Shown here: positions 23,801 through 36,144 of the stretch, piece by piece
Layout of the letters: each line of letters starts with the position of its first letter
Numbering within the stretch: the stretch's first letter is position 1
DNA from: Tupaia tana
Taxonomy: Eukaryota; Chordata; Mammalia; Scandentia; Tupaiidae
Assembly: GCA_026018925.1 (NCBI GenBank)
Contig: JAKSZU010000016.1
Coordinates: forward strand, 558,001 to 622,000
DNA length: 64,000 nucleotides
Direction of reading: 5' to 3'
Position numbers and translations under genes: made by a program
Notes under the pieces: model-generated
What the model saw: only the letters and a program-made list of their open reading frames with translations
Told to the model about the DNA's origin: nothing
Databases searched by the model: none

Positions 23801-25720
23801 GCTGCAACTGCTCTCTGGTGCATGTCCACCACACCCACACCACGCCCATCTGTTCACCATGGTGGACACTGGGCTGCGTATGCCTCCTGGCTATGTGCAC
23901 CCACAGATGTTGGGGTGATTGTGCACATGTCTCTTCAAGAGCCTGATGAAGTTGCAGGCATCTACTCGCAGGTGAGATCGATGGATCACACAGTATCTGC
24001 TTTATTTATTCCTATGATCTCAGAGAGTGCGTGTGCTGGCCAAAGAGGCAAGAGAGACAGACAGAGGTAGAAGAAGGGAGAGGAAGCACCCCCCAGTGGA
24101 GCATGGTCACCAAACGCCCGTGTTCCTTTCTCCATCCTGCCGGGTTTCAGGCACTCGAGCCCACATGTCGGCACATTTCTCCAGCTATGTCCAGAGCTCT
24201 TGCAGAGCTGAGGGGAGACAACCAGGGGGACTCATCCTGAAGGGCTATGCTGACAGCAGCCAGCTCGGGCCACCCTGGCAGCGTGCCCAGCCCTGGGGGG
24301 AGAGAAGAGGGCCCCAATTCCCCTGTGCACACAAGGACACTGAGGTGGGCTCATCCTGCTTGGGAGGGGTGGGTAACATGGAGATGCCTCCATTGGAAGG
24401 CTCCACACCACCTCCAGCCTTCTGGATCCTTCCTCTCCCAGTGGCCTCTGCCAGCCCTGTCCTCCAAGAGATCCTTTCTGCAGTCTGCCACCACAGCCCC
24501 CCCCACCCCCACCACCAAGGACTCACCTTCAGGGCCAGATCAGAGGCCCTCTCCCTCAGTCTCCTTGCAGAGTATGGCCTTGGATGGCTGAACTGGGTCA
24601 AACCCACCACTGGGCCCCCCATGGGGCCGTGTCTGACAGAGTCACGTGGGGACATCCTAGAGCCTCTGTCCTAATGAGAAATGGTGAGTGACTCCCGCCC
24701 GTGAGTATGTGGGGGTACAGGACAGAGAGGTTAAGGCCCACATGCTGGACTGGGAGGTTACCTGGCTGGAGGCCCAGGCCGGACAAGCCTCTCAGGATCA
24801 GCGGAGACATGGTGTGAAGAGTAGCATTATGGGGTCCCCATGACTGGGCTGATCACTTAGAGCCAAGTGTCCTTGATGCTGGGGCCACTAGCCAAGTGAG
24901 CATTGAAGTGAAATTCCTGAGCACCCAGAGCCCCCACAGCATCTGCCCCAACACTGGCTCAACCCTGGGTGTGCTGGGGATGGAGGGGCTTCCACGGGAA
25001 TCAGCCAGGCCTGCGGGCGGGGCCAGGAAAGATTTCCAGCTTTTAGGTTTATCTAGGGATGGCCAGAGTGTGGAGACGGCTGGGCGGGGCCCTGACCTTC
25101 CTGCTTATGTCTGGCATTCACCACTGCCTCAAGTCCTCTGCCCCCAGGGACCAAGCTGGTCCAAGTGACTTTAGTGAGCAGGAGAGTAAGAGGGAGGGTG
25201 CATTCTGCAGTTGCCAGCCCAGCACCTGCCCCTTGCTCCCTGTGTGGGAGAGTTCAAGCCCAGGATAGACAGCGGCACAGCACAGGCTGTCTAAGGGACC
25301 CAAGACACCAACAGGAAAAGGAGCCTAATGCAGGTCCTGGAAGGGGAAAGAAGGAGTGTGCGAATGCAGTCTCTGTCCCCTCAGGCCCCGCATACAGGAG
25401 GCCAGGCTGTCCCACAGGAGGCGAGCCCGACTATCCACCTATGGAGGGGGGGCCTGTGATCGTGCCCTCCACTCAGGCACCGGGGAAAGGTCTGGCCGCA
25501 AACACACTGAATTTCAGATCCCATCTCCACGGGGAGAAGCTGAGGCAGCAGAGCAATGACTGGCCAGGGCCACCAGTTACCAGAGCCTAGCGTGGAGGGC
25601 CAAGAGCTACGCAGGCTGGGGCAGCCCTGTCACGAGGTTCCTCTAGGAATGAGAGCCCTTGAGACCCTGGGACACTAGCCCTCTCCAATGTCCTGTCTGC
25701 TCCTTCACATGCATGACAGT
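23800..25720. other. GC-rich stretch, no gene recognised
   Basis: Several overlapping open frames on both strands are the expected by-product of high GC content; none resembles a known protein. A truncated SINE lies at 24000-24180. Confidence 0.5.
24000..24180 (-). mobile_element. tRNA-derived SINE, truncated
   Basis: Reverse-strand copy of the 3' part: T-rich tail, 'agagagacagacagag', 'agcaccccccagtgg', 'tctccatcctgcc'. The head is lost. Confidence 0.65.
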
Positions 25721-25726
25721 GTTAAC

Positions 25727-26926
25727 TGGAGGAGTCCGACCCGGCGGGGCTCCAGGACCCGTCTGAGCCCTTTGACCTTTGAGCTCCGCTTCCGGTTGGT
25801 TCAGTACGTTGGCAAGGCCACTACTGTGCGCCCCCCAACCTTGGAACAATGCTTGGGTCAATTAGCATATTGGCAAGGCCATTTGCTATCCGCTCCGGGA
25901 AATGTAGTAGCCTTACTGGGAAGTGACCCCACTCTGGCTCCCCGATATACTACTATAAAAGAATTACATAGCTCCCTCATACATCTTAAGTGTGTGGTAA
26001 GATTTCCCAAAAGTCCCCCGACCGCTCCCCTTTACCCTGACCACCTACTGTTAATTACAATACTTCATCCTGCTATCATAATGGAGGGTATGCTCAAGTT
26101 CTATCTAGGCAGAAATCATCTTGACATTTTGGAAGGCCCTTCAAGACACATTTAATATAAATAATCTTTTTACATACAATAGGACTAGGCCGAAACTGGC
26201 CCAGGACACTCTCGTCCCATGGTAACTAATGTTCTAACAAAATACACAACAGTGATGCCCTGGGCTACACAAGTGAATCCACAACACCATAAACCCATTC
26301 TAAAGTTTTTCATTAACTTATTAGTCACTTTACCGCCAGTTGAAAAGGCTGTCCCCGCCCTCACCAAGTGAACAGTAACTTCACCCTTCAGGATAGGCAA
26401 ATATATTAGGATTCCTTAAGTTTTAGATCCCTATAGAATTATATAAGTATCATTCTTTATGAAAATCCATAAGAACTAATATCTATGCTTGAGATTTTCT
26501 TTTAGTAATCATAAGAAGGCTGCTACTGAACATCGACTGATAATTAACTCTACCTGCTGGAATTGTTTCCTGAAACCGCACCGCTTGAAGTTACCAGAAA
26601 CCTGCTTTCATCAATCAAACAATTGTTGAACTGTATCGATGATTAATAGACCTGCCCTTAATCAAACCCTGAATGGTCTCTATTGTTAAAACTTTATGAA
26701 TTGATAATTAGAACACGTAGCCCCTCTCCCATTTACTTGCATGTATCACATTTTCAATAAAAAGGCACGATGATTCCTAACGTTGTCACTCTACAGAGAG
26801 CAATCTCTGGGGAGTGTCCGGCTGAGGACGTGCATGAAAAGGCACCGAGACCTTAGTCTTCCTTTCCTTCGCCGCCTCCGTCGAGTCAAACCCCCCCCAC
26901 CCCCCCGCCGAGGCTGGTCCCCGGCA
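25727..26926 (+). mobile_element. 1,200-bp LTR-like element with perfect 6-bp target duplication
   Basis: The element starts TGGAGGAGTCCGACCC and ends GGCTGGTCCCCGGCA. It is flanked by 'gttaac' at 25721-25726 and 26927-26932. The last bases equal the end of the LTR at 19523-21089 (reverse strand GGTCCCCGGCA), suggesting the same class II group, but the bodies differ. AATAAAAAGG at 26755 is a good polyadenylation signal, followed by a GC-rich R/U5-like end. The first 430 bases stay open in one frame (through 26155) with no recognised product. Probably a long solo LTR. Confidence 0.78.
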
Positions 26927-26935
26927 GTTAACGCA

Positions 26936-27020
26936 GGTGCGTGCAGTGTTTACACAGGTGCACACAGGCACACACACACTCAGGTGCACACAAGCATGCA
27001 CACACTCAGGTGCACACAGA
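26936..27020. repeat. Short minisatellite, CAGGTGCACACA-like units
   Basis: Three or more copies of a 12-base 'caggtgcacaca' motif separated by CA-rich spacers. Confidence 0.8.
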
Positions 27021-30000
27021 CGGCCGGGGAGGGAGGGGTCATGGAAGGAGGAGACAGCAGGATGTGACAGGACCATGGCGTGGAGGGGGCACTTGCCTGA
27101 CTAACAGGAGCATGGCCATGAGGGCTTTGGGTCTGCCTGGTCAGGCAGTGTGGGCTCCTCCCTGTGGGCCGTCCTGGGTTGCCTTAAAGCCTCTTCCTCA
27201 GATACACGTGCGTGTAGAAGGGCTTCAGACTGGGCAGGAGCAGAGAACAGGTGGAGCTGGGCATGACGACCTGGTCCTGGAACAGGGAGGAGCTGGCCTT
27301 TGTGGAGGTCTAGGACAGCTGTGGGGTGTCAGAGCCTCAGGTCCTCATGGAACGGGGTGGAGCCAGCGTCATGGCCCTGGCCAGGCAAGGAGGCCTGGGG
27401 AGTGACCCGGGCATCCAGGGACGGTGCATGGAACAGGAAGCCTGCTGAGGTCCCTCTCCTCACCCAGGAGCTTTTGGGTATCTCTGCTTAGCCCCCAGGA
27501 AGGATTTTGAGTTCCAGACCTCAAACTGCAGCACCTGCATTGGCCACCAGGGGGAGACAATGACAGCAGTACTCAATAGAGCAGCTAGAACAAAGAGAGG
27601 GACCCCCAGGGTCATACTCCGTGACAGCCAGCTTGCACCCCACGTGCTCCCCCAGGTCTAGCACCCGTCTCTGTGATGCAAGCTGCTCAGAGGCCTAGAG
27701 AGACTCAGACCCGCTCATCTTTTCACAAAGCACTGTGAGAGTCCTCCCCCTGGGCAGGTGGGTGATGAGACTGGCTGTTGCTCTGAGTGACTGGCAGGGA
27801 CCTTGCCCCCAGAGCTCAGAGTCTCCGGAAGACATGGTCCAAAACACACGAGCAAACAAAAGAGAAAGGGATGAGCCAGTGTGGTGGGGGTCACATGCTG
27901 GGCTGAGGGTTTCTCCAAGAAGCCATGACAGCTACAACCAGGGCCAGGGGCAGCCCTGCACATGTCGGCATGGGGTGATTCGGAGGCTGATGTGAGCTCA
28001 CTGGGAAGAGCTCAGACTGAGGCCAGCGTGGCGGGGACAGCCTGGGAGGAGGAAGGAGGGAGGGAGCCCACATCTCCACACTGGGCTTCCACCTCAGTCT
28101 CCAGACCAGACCCTGGCAAGGCTCAGCGGGTGTGCCCAGGAAGCTGGGGCTGTGGTCTCAACTGGACTGGACAGGGGCTGCCTCCACCTTGGGCTCATTA
28201 TCATTACAGGAAGGATTCCAGGGCCCTCAGGCGTGTCCTGTGTGTCTGAGGGTCAGGCCTCTTCCATGGGGCCTGTCCACAAGACAAATCCTAACATCCC
28301 AGCTCACTTCCCTGAGTGAGGGATCAGACAGAGAATTAACATCTGAGAAGCAGACCGAGGACAGTGACATCCCCTCAGTGTGGGAGATTCTCGTCCTTAC
28401 GTAAGTCAGACACTGCATCCATTCCCCCTCAGGGGAGGGCACATGCAGCTTGGGTACCAGGAAGAGGAGACCCCTGGGAACTGTCGTGGGGTGGCCCACA
28501 GACCGAGAGGAGGCACTGCAGCTGGTCCTAATAACACGAGCCACTCGGAGGTTTATGCCACAGGGACGACACCGACATTTCAGCCACTCAGCCTTCCCAG
28601 CACCTAGACTCAGAGGCAATGGCTGGAGGGGAAGTGACTGCTCTAGACCACTCTGTGTGCCCAGGTCCGGCTGGAGTGTGTTCCATTCTGCCGTCACCCC
28701 ACCTTGATAATTCTTCATCTCTGAGTTTACACATTAGCCTCTCATGAGAGCAACCTCAGGGTTGACAGGGTGTGTAGGGATCGACAGGTGAGAGACCTGG
28801 GGACACCCCAGGGGAGCAGATGCTGGAATGGTGGCCAGCGAGCAGTTGGGGTGCAGGGGAGACCATGAGAGACACTGTGACCTTGCCCATGTCACACAAG
28901 CAGTAAGGCAGTGTGTCCAGGTCTACATCCAGTTTGTCTCCACAAAGCTGGGGTGCGGGCTCTACCTTTCTGGGGTCACTGGGACACCTGAGGGTATAGC
29001 TGTTCCCTGAGGACAAGGCGTGGGCCTGAGGGGAGTAGGCTGATGTCCTCCAGGAGCTCCGGGAAGTTTGCCTGAGGAAAAGGCTCTGGAAAGGATCCTG
29101 GGAAGTGACTCCACTTCCTTGACAGCAGACCCTGACAGAACTCAGGACTGCAGTAACCAGGCACGCACATCCCAGTGACAGCCCCGGCCAGCTCATTTCT
29201 CCAACGTCACTTGAGGGAACAACATGCTTGCGTGTTGTTGACCTCATCCCCAAGGCTCAGGCCCCGGGCCAGGGCCTTTGGCAGCGCTGTAGGCGCCGGG
29301 TCAGCCCTCGCCCCGAACACCTCGGGACATTAGCCCGGTGGAAGCTCAAGGTAACCCAGGGCAGCCGAGACTGCTCAACACAGACCAGGCCTCCCCTCTC
29401 ATCCCACCTGAGAGGCCAAGGTCCCCCACCCTGAGTCAGTGAATGTGTACAGAGGATATGAAAGACAGCCCACCTGGGCAGGGGAAGGTGGGTGGGGAGG
29501 TGGTAGCCCCCGTATGGTCAGGGCTGCTGGATGGGAAGGGGGCACTGGCCTCACCTCTACCCAGTGTTTGCCACAAGCCCTCAAGGAGTCTCTCGTGTCA
29601 TCCAGCTGGTGGTGGCCCACCTCAGGTCTATCTGGTCTGGGCAGGGGAGGGTCCTAAGGGCACCTGTGGCAGGCCAGGTCAGGTCTCTCCTTCCCCTGGA
29701 CAACTGCCAGGCACTGTCCCTTTCCAGCTCCCAGCAGGATGTCAGGAGGGGCAGGCAGGGTTGAACCCCAGGAGCTGAGGTTCTGCAGTGCTGACAGGGA
29801 AGGGCCTCTCCATCGAGGTCGTGGCGGTCAGGGAGGCTCCTGCCTAGACACTGCCAGGCCACCCCAGGGCCCTTCCCGGGGCTTGTCTCTCCAGTGTCCC
29901 AAGCCCTGACCCCTGGAGCCATGGCCTCACCCATCCTCCACTACCACCGTCCAGCTAGCCTTTGCCAGGTTCAAAGTCACTCTTCTCATGTAAGTAGGAA

Positions 30001-30105
30001 AACCAGAACATTTCTCAAGTGTGGGCCTCCCTGCACACTCCTGCAGTGGGTCCTTTTCTTACTGTTTACAAGTTTGTCACTGTCGTCCCTCCTTTGTCTC
30101 CCTAG
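27020..30105. other. GC-rich stretch, no gene recognised; possible intron of a RALGDS-like gene
   Basis: Many chance open frames on both strands; none resembles a known protein. The next 750 bases hold RALGDS-like exon pieces, so part of this region could be intron of that locus. Confidence 0.4.
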
Positions 30106-30270
30106 AGTGGACCCATGGTGGCCCCAACCTCGAACGAGACCTGCAGAGTGGGGCCCATGTCGGCAGACTTGCTGGAGAAACTGGTGCATCGCCTGGTGCC
30201 CGCCTTCCTGCACACCTACCGAAGGTCTGCCACCACCTGGCGGGTGCTGGACCTGCTGTTCCCCTGCCAC
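30106..30270 (+). pseudogene. RALGDS-family REM-domain exon (probably decayed)
   Basis: RALGDS proteins are Ras-controlled exchange factors for Ral GTPases; the REM domain stabilises the catalytic CDC25 domain. After a good acceptor (polypyrimidine tract then 'ctccctag') the frame reads ETCRVGPMSADLLEKLVHRL, then VPAFLHTYRRSATTWRVLDL LF. This fits the start of the RALGDS-type REM domain in order, but 9-10 residues between VPAF and TYR are missing. No clear donor follows LLF, and the frame runs on to a stop at 30341. The exon at 30819 continues the family match. It may be a pseudogene or a diverged RALGDS-like paralogue such as RGL4; I cannot decide. Confidence 0.6.
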
Positions 30271-30818
30271 CTCCGTGCTGCGCTCATGGCAACACCCTCA
30301 CCATCGCAACCTCTCACTGCTCCTGTGGAGACTGGGAGCTAAAGCAGCCGACCTTGCCGGGTCATTGTGTGGGCTGGGTGGGGCGAGCCCAGGAAGCACC
30401 GCCCTGGGCCGGAGCTGCAGAGAGGGCTGCCGTGGAGGTGGCTGCTTCATGCAAGCTTTTCCTCTTGGCTGGGGCGAGGTTTCTACCTCAGCCTCGTTTT
30501 ACAGACTTCGAGCAAGCAGTTTCCCATCCATGTGGGAGGTGGCGATCAAGCTCGGTGTCCCCATCCAGGCAGCCAGAGCAGAGACCCCGGGGCTGACAGA
30601 GGACCCCAGCCCACGCAGGGTCAGGGAAGGAGCTGTCAGGCTCATGCAGTCAGACACACACAGAGCCCTGCTGTGGGCAGGCAGCTCTCCAGCAGGAGTG
30701 TGCTTCAGGGCTGGGCCAGAGAGTGCCGCCGCTGGCTTGCCATCTGTCCGGGGCCAGGGGGTCCCGTGGACACCAGGCAGGCCAGGGATATGGTGTGATG
30801 TCCCGCTGGCCCCTTTAG

Positions 30819-30866
30819 GTATGGATGGTTCCGCCCTGATTGTGAGGAGGACAACCGACTGAAGAT
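30819..30866 (+). pseudogene. RALGDS-family second exon piece
   Basis: A short segment between acceptor 'cccctttag' and donor 'gtgagt' reads YGWFRPDCEEDNRLK, comparable to the YGC-acidic-QDQLK segment that follows the REM start in RALGDS proteins. It is in the right order and on the same strand as 30106-30270. No further exons were found downstream. Confidence 0.5.
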
Positions 30867-31262
30867 GTGAGTCTGGGGCAAGGGGACTCCTGTCTCCACA
30901 GTGGCGTCCCATGTGACTGTGGTGGGGACAACTGGGCAGAACCCTGGCTCCCGCTCCTTCATGCTTCCTGCTAGAAGCTAAAGTCTGGACTTCCTGCAGG
31001 AGGATGGAAGACAGAAATCTGGGGACCCTGGGGAGCTGAAAGGAGGCCTGGGACTCAGAGCCAGCCCTGAGAGAGCCAAGGCCACCACGTACAGCCTGGC
31101 AGGGCCTCCTCCACTCCACTTCCTGTAGGGCTGAAACCCTCACTATCTAGAATGACTGAGGAGCTGTGGCGCAGAGCAACCAAGCTGCAGAGCCAGGAAA
31201 CTCGAGACCCTTTGTCCTCATGATAATGAGGATTAAAATCATGCATGATCCCTATTCCACCT

Positions 31263-33770
31263 TGAGAAATGCCTGGCACTCAAGGCAACTCATCTTAAGT
31301 ACTCCCTGTTCTTCCCACCTTAACCTCTGTTCTTGATTCAGAAAGATATTGGTGAAAGTCTTGCTGGGACCAAAACGCTCAATACAGAGAAGCCTAACCA
31401 CAGATTAAAGCGTATAATCACCTAGCTTCCTGTAAAACAACACTCAGGCCCACCTCCAGTCAGAACGTACAACACCCATGTCCTGTCGGGAGAAAAAAGA
31501 AGGATCAATTATTCAGTGTTAACAGGTATTTCCTGTGAAAGGGTTTATAGGCCTCCTTCCACAAAATGATTTGAATTTCAAGGAGAGACCTCTGCTCTAA
31601 AGGCAGTGAATCCTGGAGTTCTGGGCTTTTGTTAAGTGACCTTGGAAACCAGATTTTCCTCAGAATAACACAACCCACACAGCCTATTTTGTTTTTTCAA
31701 TCTTTTTTTACTTTTTTACAAAATGCTTGAAACTGACATTTAAATCCCTGCTGTGGCCATAGCCTCAGGGCCCAGAAGCGTGGAGGGGCCTGGGCATCCA
31801 TTGCTCTATCTGCCCTTGAGTTTCCTAAAAGAGCTCAGAAGGCACCACCCAGTGCTGAGGAGTCTCTTGGAGAACAGCATTTTCTTATCACTAAGCCCCA
31901 GAGTCACTCAGATCTGATTATTGAGCCTTCAAGACCATCCAGCCCTCAGAGAACTCCATCCCAGCAGGCCCTTCTCTACTTGCTATGTTCCCAGCACCCA
32001 GTTTCTGAAACTCACATTAAATTGGTGCTCTGATAGGAACCCATTTTCATGAAATTCCAAACTAGCAGCTGTATGGGCATCAAACACCCGAACTTAAAGG
32101 TGTTTCCTATGAAATGTACCAGAGTGACAACCCCACAGAGATAATGGGTTTCATGGAAGCTCCTCAGTCTCAGCTTAGTGAGGCTGGATTTACAGGGCTC
32201 TTAGTATCAATCCTTGAGAAACACCCAGCTGTCAGGACAGCTCGCCCACACAGTCCCTGCTCACTTGGCCATCGGGCTGCACTCAGTATTTAAAAACTCA
32301 TTATAATGTGTGCTACAGTAGGATCTCAAAGGCCTTATCAGCTGAACACGGGAAGGAAGTCCCACGAACTCAAGATTCACAGATTAATGAACACAACTCA
32401 GAGGCATTACCCCTCAGCACAGTGAACTTGCTGCAGAACTTAGACACTGACAAGTGAGGCCAGAGCTTACTGGGCTTTTTTTCTTTTCCAAGGGATTTTT
32501 GCTATAGGGTGCCTGCGCTCTCCAGAGAGACAGAGACAGAAAGTGAGAAATCACTCCTGGTGGAGATAGCCATGCTGCAATCCCTTCTCCTCACAAGATT
32601 TTGAGCATGCACACACATGTGCCCAGCATGGGTTTTAAGCTGCCAGATTCTAGACTTGACCCACAGTTGACTCTACAGGAGTCCAGCAATATAACAGTTA
32701 CATCTTCTGCTGGTCCCTACTGGGTTTCTTTTTATTTGATCAGAGAATCAGCCTGGTTCTCCAAGCATTTCAACCCATGAAGTTGTTTTATGCTCTTTTT
32801 CCGGCAACCCAAGTGTGCAATTTCAATGTTGCATTGAAATCCTTAGCAGAGCCAAAGTCCTACATAACCTCAAATCTAACTAATAGAAAGATGCAACCTG
32901 GAGTACTACAGTCTCACTAAGTTTTTCCCATAGTCACACAGGTGACCACCCCTACAGGGCTAAGAAGCTTCCTGAAAATACTCCATTCTCTTATCACCAA
33001 GGTCTGATTTCTTGATATTCTTATTACTGAACTTTGAAAACCTTCATTTCTAGAGTAAATCAGACCAAGAACTTTCTGACCTACCCTAGTTTTACCCAAT
33101 AGCCCATTTGATAAAAGCACATTGGAATCTGTGCTCTGTTTAGAACCTTCAATACCCAGCCCCCTAAATAGAGAGCTAAGGCCTCCCAATCCAACCCTTC
33201 ACAGGCACATCCACTCTGTTAGCTAAGAACCACTAATGAGCTTCTAAAACACACCAGATTTTCTCAAATGTGCGGCCTGGAGCTCTCAGTTCCTATAGTT
33301 TCTTAAAAAAGCCAAGCCACCTGAAAAAATGAATATATACAGCCCAAACTCCATTTGGTATTAGAAACTTCCATGAAACCTCTATTGAAAAATGTGGTCA
33401 TGCTAAAATCCTTGTTATCTGGGGGACTAAGTGGCTGTGGTATCAAGCATTCAAACTTCACAGGTAGTTTCTATAGAATGGCTCTGGAGATAACTTCCAG
33501 GTAACCAAGATAATTCCCGGACATCCTTCATCTCTGATTCAGTGAGGCTTAGTCATCTTGAGTGTTTCTTATTCTACTTTGAGACATGCCTGGCACTCAG
33601 GACTACTCATCCTAAGCAGTCTTTGCTCTTTTCTCTGTAACCTCTGAACTCAATTCAATAGCAATTTACTTAAGGTCTTGCAGGAGCTGAAACACTCAAT
33701 ATGGAGGAGCCCATCTTTGGATTAAGGCCTATAATGGCCTGACTTTACAGGTGTTTCCTCTAAAACAGCA
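31263..33770. repeat. Diverged long-distance direct repeats
   Basis: 31263-31440 and 33583-33770 are clearly homologous ('gcctggcactca', 'taacctctg', 'cactcaata', 'attaa..cctataat'). A weaker third copy begins at about 32216. Another shared motif, 'acaggtgtttcct' with variants, recurs at about 31523, 32098, 33460 and 33747. This suggests an ancient tandem array or an unrecognised old repeat. No protein-coding content is seen in the block. Confidence 0.6.
32476..32718 (-). mobile_element. tRNA-derived SINE, family A
   Basis: Reverse-strand copy ('atttttgctatagggtgc', 'ttctgctggtccc') flanked by a 'tactggg(c/t)tt' target duplication. It sits inside the diverged repeat block. Confidence 0.88.
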
Positions 33771-33940
33771 CTTATTTTAAATTTTTTATAGTCATTCTGA
33801 CCAGAGTTAGGTGATATCAAATTGTGGTTTTGGTTTGCATTTCCCTTATGATAAGAGATATTGAACACTTCTATATACTTTTTAGAAATTTGGATGTCTT
33901 CCTTTGAGAACTGTATGTTCAGATCAGTTGCCCAAGTTTT

Positions 33941-34222
33941 TTTTGTTTTGTTTTTTGGGGTTTTTTTTTGAGATATTTTTGCTATAGGGCACGTGCACTC
34001 GCCAGACAGAGAGAGAGAGACATAGAGACAGAAAGCGAGAAATCACCCCCCAGGGGGGATGGTCACGCCGCAATCCCCTCTCCTCCATTCTCCTCTCGGG
34101 ATCTTGGGCACGCACGCACACACGCCTGGCGTGAGTTTTATAGGCCACCAGGTCCGGGACGCGAACCGCGATCAACCACGTGGGAGTCCAGCGACATAGC
34201 CATTACGCTAACTGCTGGTCCC
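33941..34222 (-). mobile_element. tRNA-derived SINE, family A, young copy
   Basis: Near-consensus reverse-strand copy with a perfect 15-bp target duplication 'agttgcccaagtttt' (33926-33940 and 34223-34237). Confidence 0.95.
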
Positions 34223-34605
34223 AGTTGCCCAAGTTTTGATTAGAGTGTTAGATTTTGTTTGTTTGTTTACTTGTTTTGGGGGTGAGTCATTTGATTTCCT
34301 TATGCAGTCTGTTGTCAATCCCTTACCTGAAGTATAGTTTGCAAATATTTTCTCCCATCCTGTGGGTTGTCTCTTTATTTCTTGTTTCCTTTAATGTGTA
34401 GAAGATTTTTAGTTTGATATAACAGCATTGATCTAATTTTGGTGTTAGAGGTCTTATTCGAAAACTATTTCCCTACTCTAATATCTTGAAATATTTCCTC
34501 TGTGGTTTCCTCCAGTAGTTTTGTGTTCTTGAGATTTATGATTAAATTATTAATCCATTTCAAGTTAATTTTTCTAAATGTTAAAAAATAAAGTTCTAGG
34601 TTCAT

Positions 34606-34765
34606 AAGGACCAGCAGGTGGTGTGGTGGCTAAAGGCACTGGATTTTCACATGGCCGACCATGGTTCAAGTCCTGGACCTGGCGGCTTGCTCTCTTACTT
34701 TCCCTCCCTCTGTCTGATCAAACTGAAAAATAATAGTAATAGTAATAAAATAATTTTTAAAAAGG
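34606..34765 (+). mobile_element. tRNA-derived SINE, short family B
   Basis: 160-bp copy: head 'aaggaccagcaggtggtgtg', B box 'ggttcaagtcc', CT block, 'ctgatcaaa' and an AATAGT tail. Perfect 15-bp target duplication 'aagttctaggttcat' (34591-34605, 34766-34780) defines the full length of family B. Confidence 0.95.
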
Positions 34766-35165
34766 AAGTTCTAGGTTCATTTCCAGGTAGGTGGATAGCC
34801 AATTTTTCCAACCCCTTTTATTTAAAAGGTTTTCCCAGTGGGTTGTCTTGTGCCCTTTGTCAGAAATCACTTAGCTATATATTGTTGGGTTTATTTATGA
34901 ATTTTCTATCTTGTTCCATTGATCTATAAATCTGTTTTTGTGCCAGTTTAATGATATTTTGATTATTATGTCTTTGTAATATATTTTGAAGTCAGGTACT
35001 AAAACTCCTCCAACTTTAATATTTTTCTTAATATCGGTTTGAAGATGTGGGTTCTTTAGGTTACAGACTGATTTTTTAGTTGTATTTTTTATTTCCACAA
35101 AGAATGTTACTGGAACTTTGAAAGAAATTGTGTTGAATTTGTAAATATTTTGTGTAGAATTGACG

Positions 35166-35455
35166 TTTTAACTACGTTGAGTCTGCCAATCCATAAACAA
35201 GAGATGTCCTTTCATTTTTTGTGTGTTATTTTAAATATTTTTAATTTAGATTTTCCTAATTTTCATAATAGAGATCTTTTACTTCTTTAGTTAGATTTAT
35301 TCCTAGGGTTTTTTAACTATGTTGAGTCCTCCAATCCATAAACAAGAGATGTCCTTTCATTTTTTGTGTGGGTGTTTTTAATATTTTTAATTTAGATTTT
35401 CCTAATTTTCATAATAGAGATCTTTTACTTCTTTAGTTAGATTTATTCCGAGGGT
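35166..35455. repeat. 145-bp tandem duplication within an L1
   Basis: Two copies (35166-35310, 35311-35455) differ at only a few bases, starting 'ttttaact' and ending 'agatttattcc'. Confidence 0.93.
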
Positions 35456-35457
35456 TT

Positions 35458-35757
35458 TTTTTGTTTGGTTGGTTGGGTTTTTTTGTTTGTTTGTTTGTTT
35501 TTGAGAGGTTTTTGCTATAGGGTGCGTGCGCTCGCCAGACAGACATAGAGAGACAGAGAGATCAAAAGCGAGAAATCACCCCCCAGGGGGGATGGCCACG
35601 CCGCGATCCCTTCTCCTCCATTCTCCTCTCGGGATCCTGGGCATGCACGCCCACACGCCCGGCGTGAGTTTAAGCCACTGGGTCCGGGACTCAAACTGCA
35701 GTTGACTATGGGAGTTCAGAGACAGAGACATAGCCATTATGCTAACTGCTGGTCCCC
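35458..35757 (-). mobile_element. tRNA-derived SINE, family A, young copy
   Basis: Reverse-strand near-consensus copy with a (TTTG)n tail and a 'tagggtttttt'-type target duplication. Confidence 0.93.
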
Positions 35758-36144
35758 CTAGGGTTTTTTTTATGCTATGGGATTTCATATGTTAATTTTG
35801 TATCTTGCAATTCTTCTGAATTAGTTTATCACATCTAACAGTTTTTAGATGAGTTTTTAGGTTTTTCCATGTATATAATCATGTATATTTCCATGTATAT
35901 AATGCCACCCACAAGTAAGGACAATTTAACTTCCTCCTTTCACAATTTAGATGTCTTTTATTTCACTCTTTTGTATGATTGCATTGGCTTGGATTCCAGT
36001 ACTATATTGAATAGGAGTGAAGAAAGTAAGCATTCTACTCTTGTTTCAGTCTTAGCAGGAAAAGCTTCCAAGTGTTCCCTATTGAGTATGATGTTAGCTG
36101 TGGGTTTGTCGTGTGGCCTTTATCATGTTTTTTTTAAAACTATT

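Larger units (their letters stand above)
33780..36140 (-). mobile_element. Old L1, antisense, ORF2 3' half
   Basis: Reverse strand reads the second half of L1 ORF2 with many stops; familiar blocks include 'ttttggtttgcatttccctt' and the 'tgttccattgatcta' region. It is interrupted by SINEs at 33941, 34606 and 35458 and holds a 145-bp tandem duplication. It appears to resume at about 38647. Confidence 0.8.

Noticed and set aside
23800..30105. Long overlapping open frames in GC-rich DNA
   Set aside because: They occur in several frames on both strands, have no recognisable domains and reflect few stop codons in GC-rich sequence.
31263..33770. CRISPR-like or regulatory array
   Set aside because: Repeats are long, diverged and irregularly spaced in mammalian DNA; an old repeat is the simpler reading.
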